From the NCBI GenBank assembly GCA_013397935.1, contig VZRN01000631.1:3127857-3191856 (forward strand): a DNA stretch of 64,000 nucleotides. Direction: 5' to 3'. The translations under genes were made by a program, and so were the position numbers. How positions within the stretch are numbered: position 1 is the first letter of the stretch; each line of letters begins with the position of its first letter. This DNA is from Dasyornis broadbenti (Eukaryota > Chordata > Aves > Passeriformes > Dasyornithidae). Of the stretch, positions 63,986 to 64,000 are shown piece by piece. Below the pieces are notes generated by a model, which saw only the letters and a list, made by a program, of their open reading frames with translations, was not told the DNA's origin and searched no databases.

Positions 63986-64000
63986 ATAGATAACAGGAGA

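Noticed and set aside
63400..64000. First exon of BCL11A
   Set aside because: I looked for the known start of the coding exon (MSRRKQGK-type reading) on both strands and did not see it; the gene must lie further right if present.

Overview
The window is nuclear DNA from a bird. Three fragments of CR1 LINE retrotransposons match the consensus typical of avian genomes. The one gene that can be read has short coding exons, GT-AG introns and a CpG-island promoter. The exact species cannot be read from the sequence. Most of the window is about 40% GC, with three GC-rich CpG islands near 7.5-8.2, 50.4-50.8 and 62.85-63.3 kb.

Left end, 1-8.3 kb: the first twelve coding exons of a vertebrate poly(A) polymerase lie on the minus strand, most likely PAPOLG (poly(A) polymerase gamma). 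Start codon, all splice junctions and all codon phases join into one open frame of 369 codons plus two bases. It covers the nucleotidyltransferase domain, with the DxD pair and the third catalytic aspartate, and the central domain. The RNA-binding domain and C-terminus lie beyond the left edge. The promoter is a CpG island containing a four-copy, roughly 20-bp tandem repeat and a two-copy 72-bp duplication.

Middle, 8.9-50 kb: I find no gene that I can support. There are CR1 fragments, faint MIR-type SINE relics, AT-rich palindromes, homopolymer runs, a stop-poor minus-strand stretch at 35.3-36.3 kb that may be decayed or cryptic coding sequence, and a 37-codon serine/threonine-rich ORF at 42.26 kb.

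Right end, 46.5-64 kb: two CpG islands that cannot be tied to a known exon sit among blocks that look like ancient conserved non-coding elements. These blocks keep CpGs outside islands and carry octamer, homeodomain-type, ATCGAT and T-box motifs. In human, PAPOLG is flanked head-to-head by the developmental zinc-finger gene BCL11A across a long gene-poor interval. If that order holds here, BCL11A would lie to the right on the plus strand and this tract would be its upstream regulatory landscape. That is inference: no BCL11A coding exon is present. No CRISPR array, bacterial operon or tRNA/rRNA gene was seen. Most reading frames in the window are chance.
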